From an uncultured bacterium (GTDB lineage: Bacteria > Bacillota > Clostridia > Lachnospirales > Lachnospiraceae), in NCBI GenBank assembly GCA_905215625.1, contig CAJMQQ010000006.1:1-64000 (forward strand): a stretch of 64,000 bases of DNA, given 5' to 3'. Under the pieces are notes generated by a model. That model worked only from the letters and a program-made list of their open reading frames with translations. It did not search any database and was not told the DNA's origin. The position numbers and the translations under genes were made by a program. Of this stretch, positions 1 through 9,302 are shown piece by piece; position 1 is the stretch's first letter, and each line of letters begins with the position of its first letter.

Positions 1-371
1 AACACTTCCAGCACCTATAATTACATTATTTCCTATATGTACACCTTTTAGAATTATCGTATGCATTCCGATAAAAACATTATTTCCTATTTTCACCCCC
101 CCGATGAACCTAATACATCTCCATATATCCCCTTCAATACTGACCAGTCATATCCATGAGTTAAAATTGTTACCCCCTCTGTTATTTGAACATCATCCCC
201 AATATCAATGAGCCACGGACGTGTTGTATCGATCGTCGTTCTATTTGGTGAAAAAATAAAAACCCTCTCCCCTATTTTCATCCCTCTATTTCGAAGGTAT
301 CTTACATAAGAAGCAGAATCAGCTTTTTCCCTTAAAACTAATCTCTTAATTACATTCCTAATTCCTTGCAT
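1..371 (-). pseudogene. Left-handed beta-helix acyltransferase, frameshifted at a G7 tract (phase-off), partial at window edge
   Basis: Probable hexapeptide-repeat O-acyltransferase (CatB/serine acetyltransferase fold) that would add an acetyl or similar group to a sugar of the surface polysaccharide. The start chosen is the ATG at 371, which has GGAGG about ten bases upstream; a GTG at 389 is the alternative. The frame runs to a run of seven G (plus-strand C at 96-102) and then meets TGA at 95-93. One extra G would let the frame continue to the window edge with repeats such as KIGNNVFIG and HIGNNVIIG, the isoleucine-rich hexapeptides of this fold. It begins 23 bases after the polymerase gene, so it belongs to the capsule operon. 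The C-terminus lies outside the window. The observed state cannot make a full protein. A sequencing error in the tract is the main alternative. Confidence 0.75.
96..102 (-). repeat. Homopolymeric G7 tract inside acyltransferase gene
   Basis: Seven consecutive G on the coding strand, at the exact point where the beta-helix acyltransferase frame breaks. Eight G restore the frame. Runs of this length are typical slipped-strand mispairing sites. Confidence 0.8.
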
Positions 372-394
372 AACTTCATATTCCTCCACTAATA

Positions 395-1663
395 TTAACT
401 TTTTTCAACAGTATATTCTTTTAATGAAATATATGATATCGCTAAAATCGAATATATAATATATGCAGACTCAAGATTCATTGTGAAATTGTAAAAGAAA
501 AAGAAGCCTGCAAATAATGCTATTGCAGCCACCATAATTTTTATGTCTCCAGATACTACTTTTTTTATTGAAACCCAGAAAGTATAGCCCCATATAAAAA
601 AGTGTGAACAGATACCAAACCATCCTAATTCTAGATATATCTTAGCAACACTAAACCATGCATAATGCAAAAAACCATACTGTCTATAAAATGAACTATT
701 TAGAAATGAAAACGTGTCGGAATATTCACAATTTCCCAGTCCCAAGCCAATAATATTAATACCGTTCTTAAAGAACATTCTGTTAAGCTCAGTTATCGCT
801 GTCAAACGATTTAAATCTCCGGAGTTATTATAACCATTTTTTGATGAAACCATTTTATACATATTTTCTATTGTGAAAAAACCTTCCCAACCTGGAATCA
901 AAATTTCAATAAAATGAATACTCGCAAAAGCAAATGCCACACCCGCCAGCACTAATAGAATTTTTTTTATAAATCCTTTTGAAAAGGCTCCAACAATCAA
1001 GACAACCATTACTACTTCTACCACATATACCTTTAACTCTGCCATTCCCGAAATCCCAGAACATAAAGCAATATATAAAATTGTTTTTCCCCATTTTTCT
1101 TTTTTTTGCATAAATCTTACAGCATTATATACTGTAACTACGACAAGCAAAACATTTAATGGGGCATTACATCCTTGACTAATACCAAACCCTCCACCAA
1201 TATAATCACCTGAATACCCTAAAATAAAATATTCATATATGCAAAACAAAAAATTAATTATTAGCAACGGATTAATATATTTACACATCTTTTCTACATC
1301 ATACATTGTCCAAAATTGAACTATGGCAATAAAAAACATTAAAAATCTAAAGGTATTTCTTGCACCCCAAAACAGAAGTGGAATACTCCCCCGATTGACA
1401 AACCACAATATAAATGACAATAAGATGAATACAAAAATAAACGTAGTTATAACATTCACGTTCTTTTGCGTTTTATCTACAACTGTAAATCTCTTTACCA
1501 GATACATCATTAATATAATGTTAATTACGTCTGGAAAATACTTGATAATCCTTGGCAAACCAACGATATCTATTAATACTCCAGAAAAACAAACAAAAAA
1601 CAGTTCGATCCAAATACAATATTGCACGTATCTTTTTTTGTTAATTTTTATTGTTAATTTCAT
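395..1663 (-). CDS. O-antigen/capsule polymerase, Wzy-like integral membrane protein
   Basis: About 422 residues, almost entirely hydrophobic, with roughly ten or more predicted membrane segments and one large loop around residues 255-320. That is the layout of Wzy/EpsG-type polymerases, which join undecaprenyl-linked repeat units outside the membrane. Sequence conservation in this family is low, so the call rests on topology, length and position between glycosyltransferase genes. The start ATG has AAGGA about nine bases upstream. It follows the glycosyltransferase upstream by 12 bases and is followed by the acyltransferase. No Wzx-type flippase is visible in the window; it may lie beyond the left edge. 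Base composition is strongly AT-rich, like the rest of the variable tail. Confidence 0.72.
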   Translation of the reverse strand: MKLTIKINKKRYVQYCIWIELFFVCFSGVLIDIVGLPRIIKYFPDVINIILMMYLVKRFTVVDKTQKNVNVITTFIFVFILLSFILWFVNRGSIPLLFWGARNTFRFLMFFIAIVQFWTMYDVEKMCKYINPLLIINFLFCIYEYFILGYSGDYIGGGFGISQGCNAPLNVLLVVVTVYNAVRFMQKKEKWGKTILYIALCSGISGMAELKVYVVEVVMVVLIVGAFSKGFIKKILLVLAGVAFAFASIHFIEILIPGWEGFFTIENMYKMVSSKNGYNNSGDLNRLTAITELNRMFFKNGINIIGLGLGNCEYSDTFSFLNSSFYRQYGFLHYAWFSVAKIYLELGWFGICSHFFIWGYTFWVSIKKVVSGDIKIMVAAIALFAGFFFFYNFTMNLESAYIIYSILAISYISLKEYTVEKS

Positions 1664-1675
1664 GACGATTCATCC

Positions 1676-2728
1676 TTATACAAATTTTTTCAACTTTTTA
1701 TTTTGAAGCCACGATAAACAATAAATCATTTTCACACACCGAAATTTAACCGCATAGCAAAATATTTTTTGCTTCCATGACAATTGACGTATAGGATAGT
1801 TTTCTATAATTTCTCTCAACGTAGAATCATCAACATAACTTGATAAAACTTTCATAACTTCTCTCACATTCTTTTTAGCAAGTAATTCCATTTTACTACA
1901 CACAATCATTGTTTGGATAAAATAACTTTGTGTACGTAAAATTCCGTCATCTCCCAGTCCAAACTCTCGGCTATATTGTATCAACTTTTCATACATTATT
2001 TTACTTTTTTCAAAACGATCACTTCTATATGTTGATCTCAAAGAATCTCTTCTTCTTATAACATAATAATATAAGGATTCTGGCAAAATTGTAACAGTAT
2101 TAGCAATCGCACATACACTTAAATTAAAAATCAAGTCCTCTGATATATACTTTTCTCTCTCTGAATGAAATTCTATGTGATTCTCTTTCAAAAATTTCGT
2201 ATTATAAAAAGCATAACAAGCAGACATTCCTGAAAATAGTGGTGTATTTTCACTAGGTGCATTTCCTAATAATCTAGCAGCAAACTCATGTCGTACTTCT
2301 TCTCCCACATACACAGTTTTCTTAGGAGGTTGTTTTTCACTCTCGTTCCCATCCAAAACATCTATACAACCATAATAACAGACATCTGCTTCATACTTTG
2401 CTGCTTTTTTGAGAAGTTTTTCTATAGTTGTAGGGTGAATATAATCATCAGAATCTACAAAGCAAACATATTTTCCTACTGCCTGTTTCAGACCAGCATT
2501 TCTGGTCATTCCAAGTCCTGAATTTTTCTTATGGATAACTTCAATTCGATTATCTTTTTCTCTCCATCTGTCACATATTTCCGGACAATCATCTAGTGAT
2601 CCATCATCAACTAATATTATTTGCAACTTCTGATAAGTCTGATTAATAATACTTTTCACACATCTATCCAAATATTTTTCAACATTATATATTGGCACTA
2701 CTACAGAAACAGTAATTTCTTTATCCAT
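1676..2728 (-). CDS. Family 2 glycosyltransferase
   Basis: A 350-residue GT-A fold glycosyltransferase. The N-terminus reads VSVVVPIYNVEKYLDRC, followed by ILVDDGSLDDCPEIC and FVDSDDYIHP, the nucleotide-binding and DxD signatures of GT2 enzymes that transfer a sugar from a nucleotide donor to a lipid-linked acceptor. The C-terminal 80 residues are basic and may sit on the membrane. I chose the ATG at 2728 because AAAGGAGAAAG sits just upstream; a longer frame reaches 2809 but its first 27 residues do not resemble the family. It lies 87 bases after the broken glycosyltransferase and 12 bases before the polymerase gene. Donor and linkage cannot be told from sequence. Confidence 0.88.
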   Translation of the reverse strand: MDKEITVSVVVPIYNVEKYLDRCVKSIINQTYQKLQIILVDDGSLDDCPEICDRWREKDNRIEVIHKKNSGLGMTRNAGLKQAVGKYVCFVDSDDYIHPTTIEKLLKKAAKYEADVCYYGCIDVLDGNESEKQPPKKTVYVGEEVRHEFAARLLGNAPSENTPLFSGMSACYAFYNTKFLKENHIEFHSEREKYISEDLIFNLSVCAIANTVTILPESLYYYVIRRRDSLRSTYRSDRFEKSKIMYEKLIQYSREFGLGDDGILRTQSYFIQTMIVCSKMELLAKKNVREVMKVLSSYVDDSTLREIIENYPIRQLSWKQKIFCYAVKFRCVKMIYCLSWLQNKKLKKFV

Positions 2729-2815
2729 TCTTTCTCCTTTTGATTCTCTCAATATATTTATTATGATCCTTCGACCATTTCTGTCTCCATACAGTCCGAA
2801 CAACTCCATATCGCT

Positions 2816-3699
2816 TCAAGCTTTTTTCAAATTGTTCAGGCGATACCTATTCTTATAACTTTCCTGTTCAGAAGCTTCAAAGTCCTTATCTTCTACACCC
2901 TTATTAAAACTTACATTTCCTGGAATTACTTTTATTTTCTCTATCGTTTCAAAATACTCTTCTACATGAAAAACTCTTCTAAAAAAATGTGCATAAAGTA
3001 ATTCGGTTTTGTTTCCTGCTCTGTCTACAGCAAAACACTGTCCATTCTCTCACAATACAACAAACTGGTTTTCTCTATTATTTCCACTCCAATAAAAGAA
3101 TGGCTCTCCCTCCATCGGATCACGCATTTTATCTGTGGTGTACACTTTAATCTGATTCAGAAGGCACTTTGTATACATACCTCTTGCTTCATCAAAATAC
3201 CATGATTCATCTGAGCGGAAAACGTCTTCATAATTAAGTGCTGGATACCCCCGCTCATAAAATTTGAATAAATCATTAATCTTATCACAATTTTTGTACA
3301 AAGAAATGTGTCCAAGGTAAAGACATCGTTCAAATTTATCCAATACTTCTTCTGTTAAAAAATTTCTGATATCTACAAGCAAAAGGTCTATATCACAATA
3401 CCCCCCCAAAAGCCATACTTTCCTATCCAATTCTGAAACACTTTACCATAAGCTGGCTTATAGTCACACAATTTATAAGGTTCTTCCAATGCGATAGGAA
3501 AATCAAATTGTTTCTGTACAAGTTTTTTTAGTTTCTGAAACGAGCATGGCACTACGTGAATATTTTCTTTTTCTTTTACATCACAATCTGTAAACAGTCA
3601 AAAATCCACTGTCGAATTTTCTCTTGCTGTTCTTTCCCATGCTTTATAAAACGCTGGTAGTTTCCCGAAATATGGAATAATAATTCCTATAGTCTTCAT
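2816..3699 (-). pseudogene. Broken glycosyltransferase of the DUF6625 type: G7 tract plus two in-frame TGA codons
   Basis: Reading from the ATG at 3699 (AGGAGATATTCAA upstream) gives an N-terminus MKTIGIIIPYFGKLPAFYKA, then PYKLCDYKPAYG and, after a frame change, YCDIDLLLVDIRNFL. These are hallmarks of the DUF6625 group of capsule-locus glycosyltransferases. Three lesions are present. There is a TGA at 3600-3598, in the stretch reading VDF-stop-LFTDCD. There is a run of seven G at 3407-3401, where 5 or 8 G would keep the frame. There is a second TGA at 3052-3050, after FVVL. After the last TGA the frame stays open to a normal stop at 2816, so the C-terminus survives. The G run could be phase-variable, but the two TGA codons suggest real decay. 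In-frame reading would give about 293 residues. Confidence 0.78.
3401..3407 (-). repeat. Homopolymeric G7 tract inside DUF6625 glycosyltransferase gene
   Basis: Seven G on the coding strand between codons for FW and YCDIDL. The family normally has FWGYCDIDL or a similar short join, so five or eight G would restore the frame. Confidence 0.75.
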
Positions 3700-3710
3700 T
3701 TGAATATCTC

Positions 3711-4598
3711 CTAATTTTGGTATGAAGCTTTCCACTTTTTATTATAATATCTTCCAACAAGCTTTGTTGCAAAAACAAGAGCTTTTTCTCGTATTGTCGT
3801 CATACGAACCATCTCCGGTATAGTACCGGAAACTTCCCTCTTATAGCAATTCCAGATAATTGCGCCCTTTACATTTACTTTCCAACCACACTCTGGCTTC
3901 ATTAGCATCTTGCCACGCATCATAGAACCAAGAGGTGAAGCAAATTTCATCTTCTTATCATTTGCAGTTAATCCGCTCTCCAAATATTCACACTGATATA
4001 TTGGCTGGTCAATAAATACATACTCATATTTCAGACCAATTTGAATCCATATGACATCTTCACTCAAAAAACGTTCGCCTGCAAACTCTGGAAATGGAAA
4101 CTCTTTCAATACTCTGGTCAGAAATACTTCTGCCATATCTCCCTGTCGATTCTCTTTAATTCGATATTGAATATACGAAGCAACCTTTTCTTCCTGTTCC
4201 AAAGGTACAATTGCTGCCCCATTAGAAAACACTCGTAAATAGGAAAAAACTCCGATTTTTTTGTTATCTTTGTATTTTTCATAATACTTTTCTATTAACT
4301 CAACAGCTTTCGGAAGCAAAATATCATCACTATCTACAATCATTGTCAGCTCAGAAGTAATTTTTTTCACTCCAATATTCAATGCCGTATGCTTTCCACC
4401 ATTTGTTTTCTTTATATAACGAATCGAAAACTCTGCGTTCGCTTGTATTTTCTTTACCCATATTTCTGTCTCATCTGTGCTACCATCATCTACAATCATC
4501 CATTCAAAATTTTTATTTATCTGATTTTCCAAAGATTTTTTCAATATAGGTAGTTTATCACATCTATTGTAAGTAGGTGTTAAAATAGTAACTAACAT
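3711..4598 (-). CDS. Family 2 glycosyltransferase
   Basis: A 295-residue GT-A glycosyltransferase. It begins LVTILTPTYNRCDKLPILKK and carries WMIVDDGSTDETE near residue 35 and MIVDSDDILLP near residue 90, the donor-binding and metal-binding DxD regions. The segment FAGERFLSEDVIWI around residues 168-181 resembles the acceptor/catalytic ED region of GT2 proteins of the EpsE/WcaA kind. The start ATG overlaps the end of the upstream glycosyltransferase by seven bases, which indicates translational coupling in the capsule operon. It is followed 11 bases later by the broken DUF6625 gene. The specific sugar is unknown. Confidence 0.88.
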   Translation of the reverse strand: MLVTILTPTYNRCDKLPILKKSLENQINKNFEWMIVDDGSTDETEIWVKKIQANAEFSIRYIKKTNGGKHTALNIGVKKITSELTMIVDSDDILLPKAVELIEKYYEKYKDNKKIGVFSYLRVFSNGAAIVPLEQEEKVASYIQYRIKENRQGDMAEVFLTRVLKEFPFPEFAGERFLSEDVIWIQIGLKYEYVFIDQPIYQCEYLESGLTANDKKMKFASPLGSMMRGKMLMKPECGWKVNVKGAIIWNCYKREVSGTIPEMVRMTTIREKALVFATKLVGRYYNKKWKASYQN

Positions 4599-5689
4599 AT
4601 CTCTCCTTTATAACATCGCAAAGTTTCTTCTACGACATTTTCCCAACTAAAATTTTTCTTCACATATTCACGACTGTTTTTGTCAAACAATCCTTCACGC
4701 TTATCTATACAAAGCTGTAATTTTTCTTGTAAATCGTTCACATTTGTCACCTGAAAACTTTGGACATAATTTTTCCCAACTTCTAAATTTTCCGGTATGT
4801 TACTAACAAGACATGGTATATTGTAGCTCATAGCCTCTAACAAACACATAGGCATTCCTTCCGCCTCCGATGGGAATACAAACAGATAAGCATTGGAATA
4901 TAATTCCTGCAGTACCTGGCCACTTGCAAATCCTAAAAATTGAATCCTGTCGTCTTCAGAAGCACTTTTTTTCAATTTATCATAAAACTCATCCACATAA
5001 TTACTCTCTCCAACAAGGAGCAACGGCATATCTGTTTTTACTTTTTTATAAGCTTCTACTAAATGTTCAATCCCTTTTCCCGGAACAATTCTGGAAACAA
5101 ACAAAATATACTTTTCTTTTTCCATCCCCCATTTTTTCTGAATCAAACTAGGAGGTACAAGTTCTTCCATTACTGTTCCGTTTGGAATATAAACTGATTT
5201 TCTGTTATATTTCTCCAACAAATATTTTTCCTGTTCTCTGGACAGAACAATTATTTCATCTGCATATTTCGCTGTAATTTTTTCTCCCAGTTGTATAAAT
5301 TTTGCACCCAACCCTTTCCATTTCGGAGTCTTATAATTCAATCCATGAACAGTTACAATAACCCTTTTGCGTAAAAGTTTCGGGATAATCAGCATCACAC
5401 TGGGTCCCAATGCGTGGTAATGGATAATATCATAATGACCAAACAGAGCATGAATAGATGCCAGAAAAGAGTACACGACTGCATCTGTACTTTTCTTTTC
5501 AATCGTGGGAACTGTAATAATATGAACCCCTTTATATTCCTTTCGTGCTTTTTTATGCTTGCTTTTCCGGTTGTAGACATAGACTTCATGCCCTTTTGCA
5601 GCCATCTGTGTTGCAAGTTCTTCAACCACAACTTCGATTCCACCTTCTCGTCCTGGAATTCGCTTGTGTCCTATGATTGCTATACGCAT
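4592..5689 (-). CDS. Family 4 glycosyltransferase
   Basis: A 365-residue GT-B fold enzyme. The N-terminal domain starts MRIAIIGHKRIPGREGGIE, a glycine-rich opening typical of GT4 rhamnosyl/galactosyltransferases of capsule loci. The C-terminal Rossmann half contains ILFVSRIVPGKGIEHLVEAY near residue 195 and FPSEAEGMPMCLLEAMSYN near residue 275, the EX7E donor-binding motif. It would transfer a sugar from a nucleotide donor to the growing lipid-linked repeat at the cytoplasmic membrane face. It starts 11 bases after the upstream glycosyltransferase gene and overlaps the next by seven bases. Acceptor and linkage are not predictable. Confidence 0.9.
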   Translation of the reverse strand: MRIAIIGHKRIPGREGGIEVVVEELATQMAAKGHEVYVYNRKSKHKKARKEYKGVHIITVPTIEKKSTDAVVYSFLASIHALFGHYDIIHYHALGPSVMLIIPKLLRKRVIVTVHGLNYKTPKWKGLGAKFIQLGEKITAKYADEIIVLSREQEKYLLEKYNRKSVYIPNGTVMEELVPPSLIQKKWGMEKEKYILFVSRIVPGKGIEHLVEAYKKVKTDMPLLLVGESNYVDEFYDKLKKSASEDDRIQFLGFASGQVLQELYSNAYLFVFPSEAEGMPMCLLEAMSYNIPCLVSNIPENLEVGKNYVQSFQVTNVNDLQEKLQLCIDKREGLFDKNSREYVKKNFSWENVVEETLRCYKGEIC

Positions 5690-5700
5690 TTTCCCACCTC

Positions 5701-6798
5701 TTACTCCAATTCTTTTGTTAGTTCTTCATACCATTTTACGAGTTTATCCGCTTCAATCTCGACATCATATCCTTTACATTTCAATTGCTCTATAGAATTC
5801 TTACTTCGTTCCTTTGGAACAGACAAAATTTTCTCTGCCCATTCCCTTGCTGACTGTTTCAAACTCATCATAGAAATGGCGTCTGTTAATAATATTTCAT
5901 CTGATATTGTATCAGAAACAATACAGGGCAAACCATTTGCCTGAGCCTCTACTCCTACTACCGGAAGACCTTCAAATATGGATGGCATAACAAACACATC
6001 CATCACTTGATACAGTTCTCTGACATCGGAACGATCCAGCAAAAAAAGCACCTTTCCATCCAGTGACAATTCAGATACTTTCTTTCTTAGTGCCGCTTCA
6101 TCCTCACCTTTCCCTATTAGAAGTAATTTGGCATTCGGTTTCTGTTTTAAAACTTCAACAAATATATCAAGCAAAAACATCTGATTTTTTATATAACAGT
6201 ATCTTCCGACATGACCTATCACAAATTCATCTTTAATAGCTAATTCCATTCTCTTTTTACTTCTCTGTAAATCATTGAATTGAAAACTTTTTAAATCTAT
6301 AGCATTATGTATAAGCCTGAAATCTTTTCCTCCATATAAAAATTTTCCAGCCTTATTGCCACAGGAACAATAGATATTTGCAACTTTAGGAAGCACCAAT
6401 TTTGCCAGATATTTTATTGGCAGTTTTGCATCAATGTCCAACCTTGATGTATGACTATGCGCTATTCGAATCGGGATATTATTTTTCTTTGCAATAAACA
6501 AAGGAAATGCTGACATTGTATCAATATGAGCATGAATTATTTTATACTCAGGATGTTCCTTAAAAAATTGTCTCATATACTTGTAATATGTTATATAATT
6601 TTGTGGATACAAGCGTGGTGCATGAAAAACTCTGCCTCCCATAGATATAATTTCATCTTCATAAGCCCCCTTCCCCGGCCTATGTGTCAAAAAATCAAAC
6701 TGCACACGTTCTTTATCTATTTTTCGATAGTAATTCATAAGCATCGTTTCCAGACCTGCTCGATCCATGATGTTTACAGCCTGCAATACCCTTATCAT
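5701..6798 (-). CDS. Family 4 glycosyltransferase, EpsF-like
   Basis: A 365-residue GT-B glycosyltransferase. It opens MIRVLQAVNIMDRAGLETML, the pattern seen in EpsF-type exopolysaccharide enzymes, with IIHAHIDTMSAFPLFIAKK near residue 95 in the acceptor domain. The donor domain has VIGHVGRYCYIKNQMFLLDI near residue 195 and MPSIFEGLPVVGVEAQANG near residue 275, the EX7E motif. It starts seven bases after the second frame of the acyltransferase-3 gene, so its translation may be affected by whether that gene is read through. It appears intact. Confidence 0.9.
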   Translation of the reverse strand: MIRVLQAVNIMDRAGLETMLMNYYRKIDKERVQFDFLTHRPGKGAYEDEIISMGGRVFHAPRLYPQNYITYYKYMRQFFKEHPEYKIIHAHIDTMSAFPLFIAKKNNIPIRIAHSHTSRLDIDAKLPIKYLAKLVLPKVANIYCSCGNKAGKFLYGGKDFRLIHNAIDLKSFQFNDLQRSKKRMELAIKDEFVIGHVGRYCYIKNQMFLLDIFVEVLKQKPNAKLLLIGKGEDEAALRKKVSELSLDGKVLFLLDRSDVRELYQVMDVFVMPSIFEGLPVVGVEAQANGLPCIVSDTISDEILLTDAISMMSLKQSAREWAEKILSVPKERSKNSIEQLKCKGYDVEIEADKLVKWYEELTKELE

Positions 6799-6805
6799 CT
6801 TTCCT

Positions 6806-7788
6806 CTATCTCCAAATGTTTTTTATTTTCTTTATTGTCGGATGGACAACATAATTGTCAATTACAACAGCCAGAAAAAAACTGATTATCAATATAACCA
6901 GGTTACTGATGTGATGATTCATTCTAAACATAAATTTCCCTTGAATTTTCAGTAGTATTCCTTCATTCAAATACATTCCAAAGGAGTATCTTCCAATACG
7001 GCATAGCAGTCCTTGCCCCCCCCACAAATATTAGGGAAAAACAATACCAGTAAAATCACAAGTCCGGCCGCAGTCAATGAGAAAAACATTTCGTTAAATG
7101 CCATATGTACCTTCCCGTAATCGGAAGCAAAAAATGCAACCATCATAATTGCCAATGCTATCTCAAAAACAAATAACATTCTTGACTGAATTTTCTTCTG
7201 ATCTATAACAGCACATATAACCCCTAACGGAAACGAAAGAAAATATGCCCATGCGATTGATCCATGCCCCCACACTAAATTAGTATAGCCTATTACTGCT
7301 GCTCCACCTGTAAATGCTACGGCAACACTTACGGTTGCAACTGGCAAATTCCACTTTTCTTTTACACGCATCGTTATCCAAAAAGCAAAATACCAATAAA
7401 AAATATATGATATATACCACATGGTTCTATCTGCAATCAAACCAAAATCCAAACTTGCCACAGATAGGACAATTTGCTGAGGTGTCAATGGGATTTCAAG
7501 CACTAATAACATAACGATGATTCCAATTGCCTGGTAGCAAAGATAGGGGACATACACTGCCACTATACGTTTCTTCCAATATTCTCTCAAACCATTCTTC
7601 ATAACAGACATATAGATTCCGTATCCACTCACAATTAAGAAAATATGCACGCCCCATGCACCAGATATATCTAAATATCCCATATGACCAAGAATAACGA
7701 ACAAAATCGCAAATCCTTTTAATAACAATGTCTGTTCTTTTGTAAAAGAAATACTTCCTCTAACCTGCACCTTAATACCTCTTATCAT
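6806..7788 (-). pseudogene. Acyltransferase-3 family membrane O-acyltransferase, frameshifted at a G8 tract (phase-off)
   Basis: Integral membrane O-acetyltransferase of the OafA/acyltransferase-3 family, which decorates surface sugars with acyl groups. The N-terminal frame (from 7788) shows the family opening LLLKGFAILFVILGHMGY, with the conserved HMG region, and about eight membrane spans. It breaks at eight G (7023-7016). The frame then reads 16 unrelated residues to a stop at 6967. The last membrane span and tail continue in the next frame (GLLCRIGRYSFGMYLNEG to a stop at 6806). Nine or six G would join the two into about 327 residues. It sits between the priming sugar transferase and an intact glycosyltransferase. 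Phase variation or a tract-length error are the two explanations. Confidence 0.8.
7016..7023 (-). repeat. Homopolymeric G8 tract inside acyltransferase-3 gene
   Basis: Eight G on the coding strand, just after codons for FFPNIC. The downstream part of the acyltransferase is in the frame that needs one more (or two fewer) G. Confidence 0.82.
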
Positions 7789-7850
7789 ATCTTTATAAAT
7801 TTAGACAAATACATAAAAACTTCTGTTCGGCTCAATTCTGGACAAAACGA

Positions 7851-9302
7851 TTACATAGATCCATCCCTTTTCAAAACAGCAGCAACTGTCTTAAACAAAA
7901 TCCTGAAATCCAATCCCATACTCCAGTTTCTGATATATTCGGTATCAAGTTTTACTACTTCCTCAAAGTCTGTAATATCACTTCGGCCGCTTACCTGCCA
8001 CATTCCTGTAATACCTGGCTTCATAGCAATTCTGGCACGGTGATGAAAATCATATTCTTCATATTCTGATTTCAGACATGGACGAAAGCCTATCAGCGAC
8101 ATCTGCCCAATCAAAACATTGAAAAACTGTGGAAATTCATCTAATGATGTAGAGCGGATAAATTGGCCGATTCCTGTCTTCTTTGTTCCATCTGGAAGAA
8201 TTTTATTTCCAATGATTCTTGGATCAAAGTCCATCTTAAACATCAGGTTACTGCTCATTTTATTTTCTTTCATCAGTTCCGCTTTTCTCTCTTCTGCATC
8301 CATATACATACTGCGGAATTTATACATTTTAAATACTTTACCATTCTGACCGATTCTATCCTGGGAGAAGAAAATTGGCCCTGGCGAAGCAATGTAAATT
8401 GCTGGAGCGATAAAGATAAAAATAATGCCGGTTGCAAGACATCCCACCAATCCGGCAAGGATATCTATTGTTCTCTTCATGAATGTCTGCTTCATTGTCA
8501 TAACATTGATGCTGGTTGTTAGAACCGTATATCCTCCAACCTTTCCAATCGTCTGTTTTCCCAAGGTGCTGTTCGTTACTTTTGTAAGACTTAAATGTAC
8601 GGTAAGTCCCATCTCAGAACATCTTTCAATCAGTTCTTTTGGGTATGGTGCTTTTTCATCTAAAATTATAAACACCTCATCTACCCAGCCTTGAAGTAAA
8701 AACTCTGCTGCCTTTTCTGCATCGGAAACGACCGGAACGCCTTCAATGATTTCTCCAGTCATCTCTTTATCTACAATTATGACACCATTGATCTGCTGCA
8801 TATCATAATTATGTTCTTCTACATTCTTTACAACTTCTTCTGCGATGCTGCTTGTCGTAACAATGATAAGCGAACTGTCACCACCATTTTTCATTCTGCT
8901 TTCTAAATAACGTTTCCATAAAATTCGCGCTACATAAGTAAGAACTCCATAGATCCCACTCGTCATAAACAGTGTGATTCTTGAATAATCATCCCCATCC
9001 TGGATAGTAATCAAATACAAACTGCTTACTAACACTAACATAACTGCCTGTTTTACAGATATTGCAAATTCTTTATAGTATCCTCTTTTCAGGACATTTT
9101 TATATGACTCAAAAATAAAAATTACGATAAGATCCGCAAGTTCTACAAAAATTGCCATATTGCGGTACAATGGAACCGCATAGGGATTCCAATTTCCCTG
9201 GCGCAACACATATGATAAATAAAAAGCAAGCTGCACGCATAACAAATCTAACACTATAAAATCTAAATGTTTAAGCCAGCCACTTGAATTTTTCTTGTAC
9301 AT
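7851..9302 (-). CDS. Priming polyprenyl-phosphate sugar-1-phosphate transferase (CpsE/WcaJ type)
   Basis: A 483-residue enzyme that starts repeat-unit synthesis by moving a sugar phosphate from a nucleotide sugar to undecaprenyl phosphate. Residues 10-130 hold about four membrane spans, residues 140-250 a CoA-binding-like Rossmann domain (GVIIVDKEMTGEIIEGVPVV), a further span lies near 280-305, and the C-terminal bacterial sugar transferase domain carries KMYKFRSMYMDAEE, STSLDEFPQFFNVLIGQMSL and GITGMWQVSGRSD. All key regions are present. The start ATG lies 11 bases from GGGAG; another ATG at 9309 is better spaced but out of frame and opens only a 12-residue frame that overlaps the start. It marks the beginning of the AT-rich variable part of the locus. 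Confidence 0.93.
   Translation of the reverse strand: MYKKNSSGWLKHLDFIVLDLLCVQLAFYLSYVLRQGNWNPYAVPLYRNMAIFVELADLIVIFIFESYKNVLKRGYYKEFAISVKQAVMLVLVSSLYLITIQDGDDYSRITLFMTSGIYGVLTYVARILWKRYLESRMKNGGDSSLIIVTTSSIAEEVVKNVEEHNYDMQQINGVIIVDKEMTGEIIEGVPVVSDAEKAAEFLLQGWVDEVFIILDEKAPYPKELIERCSEMGLTVHLSLTKVTNSTLGKQTIGKVGGYTVLTTSINVMTMKQTFMKRTIDILAGLVGCLATGIIFIFIAPAIYIASPGPIFFSQDRIGQNGKVFKMYKFRSMYMDAEERKAELMKENKMSSNLMFKMDFDPRIIGNKILPDGTKKTGIGQFIRSTSLDEFPQFFNVLIGQMSLIGFRPCLKSEYEEYDFHHRARIAMKPGITGMWQVSGRSDITDFEEVVKLDTEYIRNWSMGLDFRILFKTVAAVLKRDGSM

Noticed and set aside
2729..2809. N-terminal extension of the family 2 glycosyltransferase
   Set aside because: The 27 extra residues do not resemble the family, and the ATG at 2728 has a strong ribosome site.
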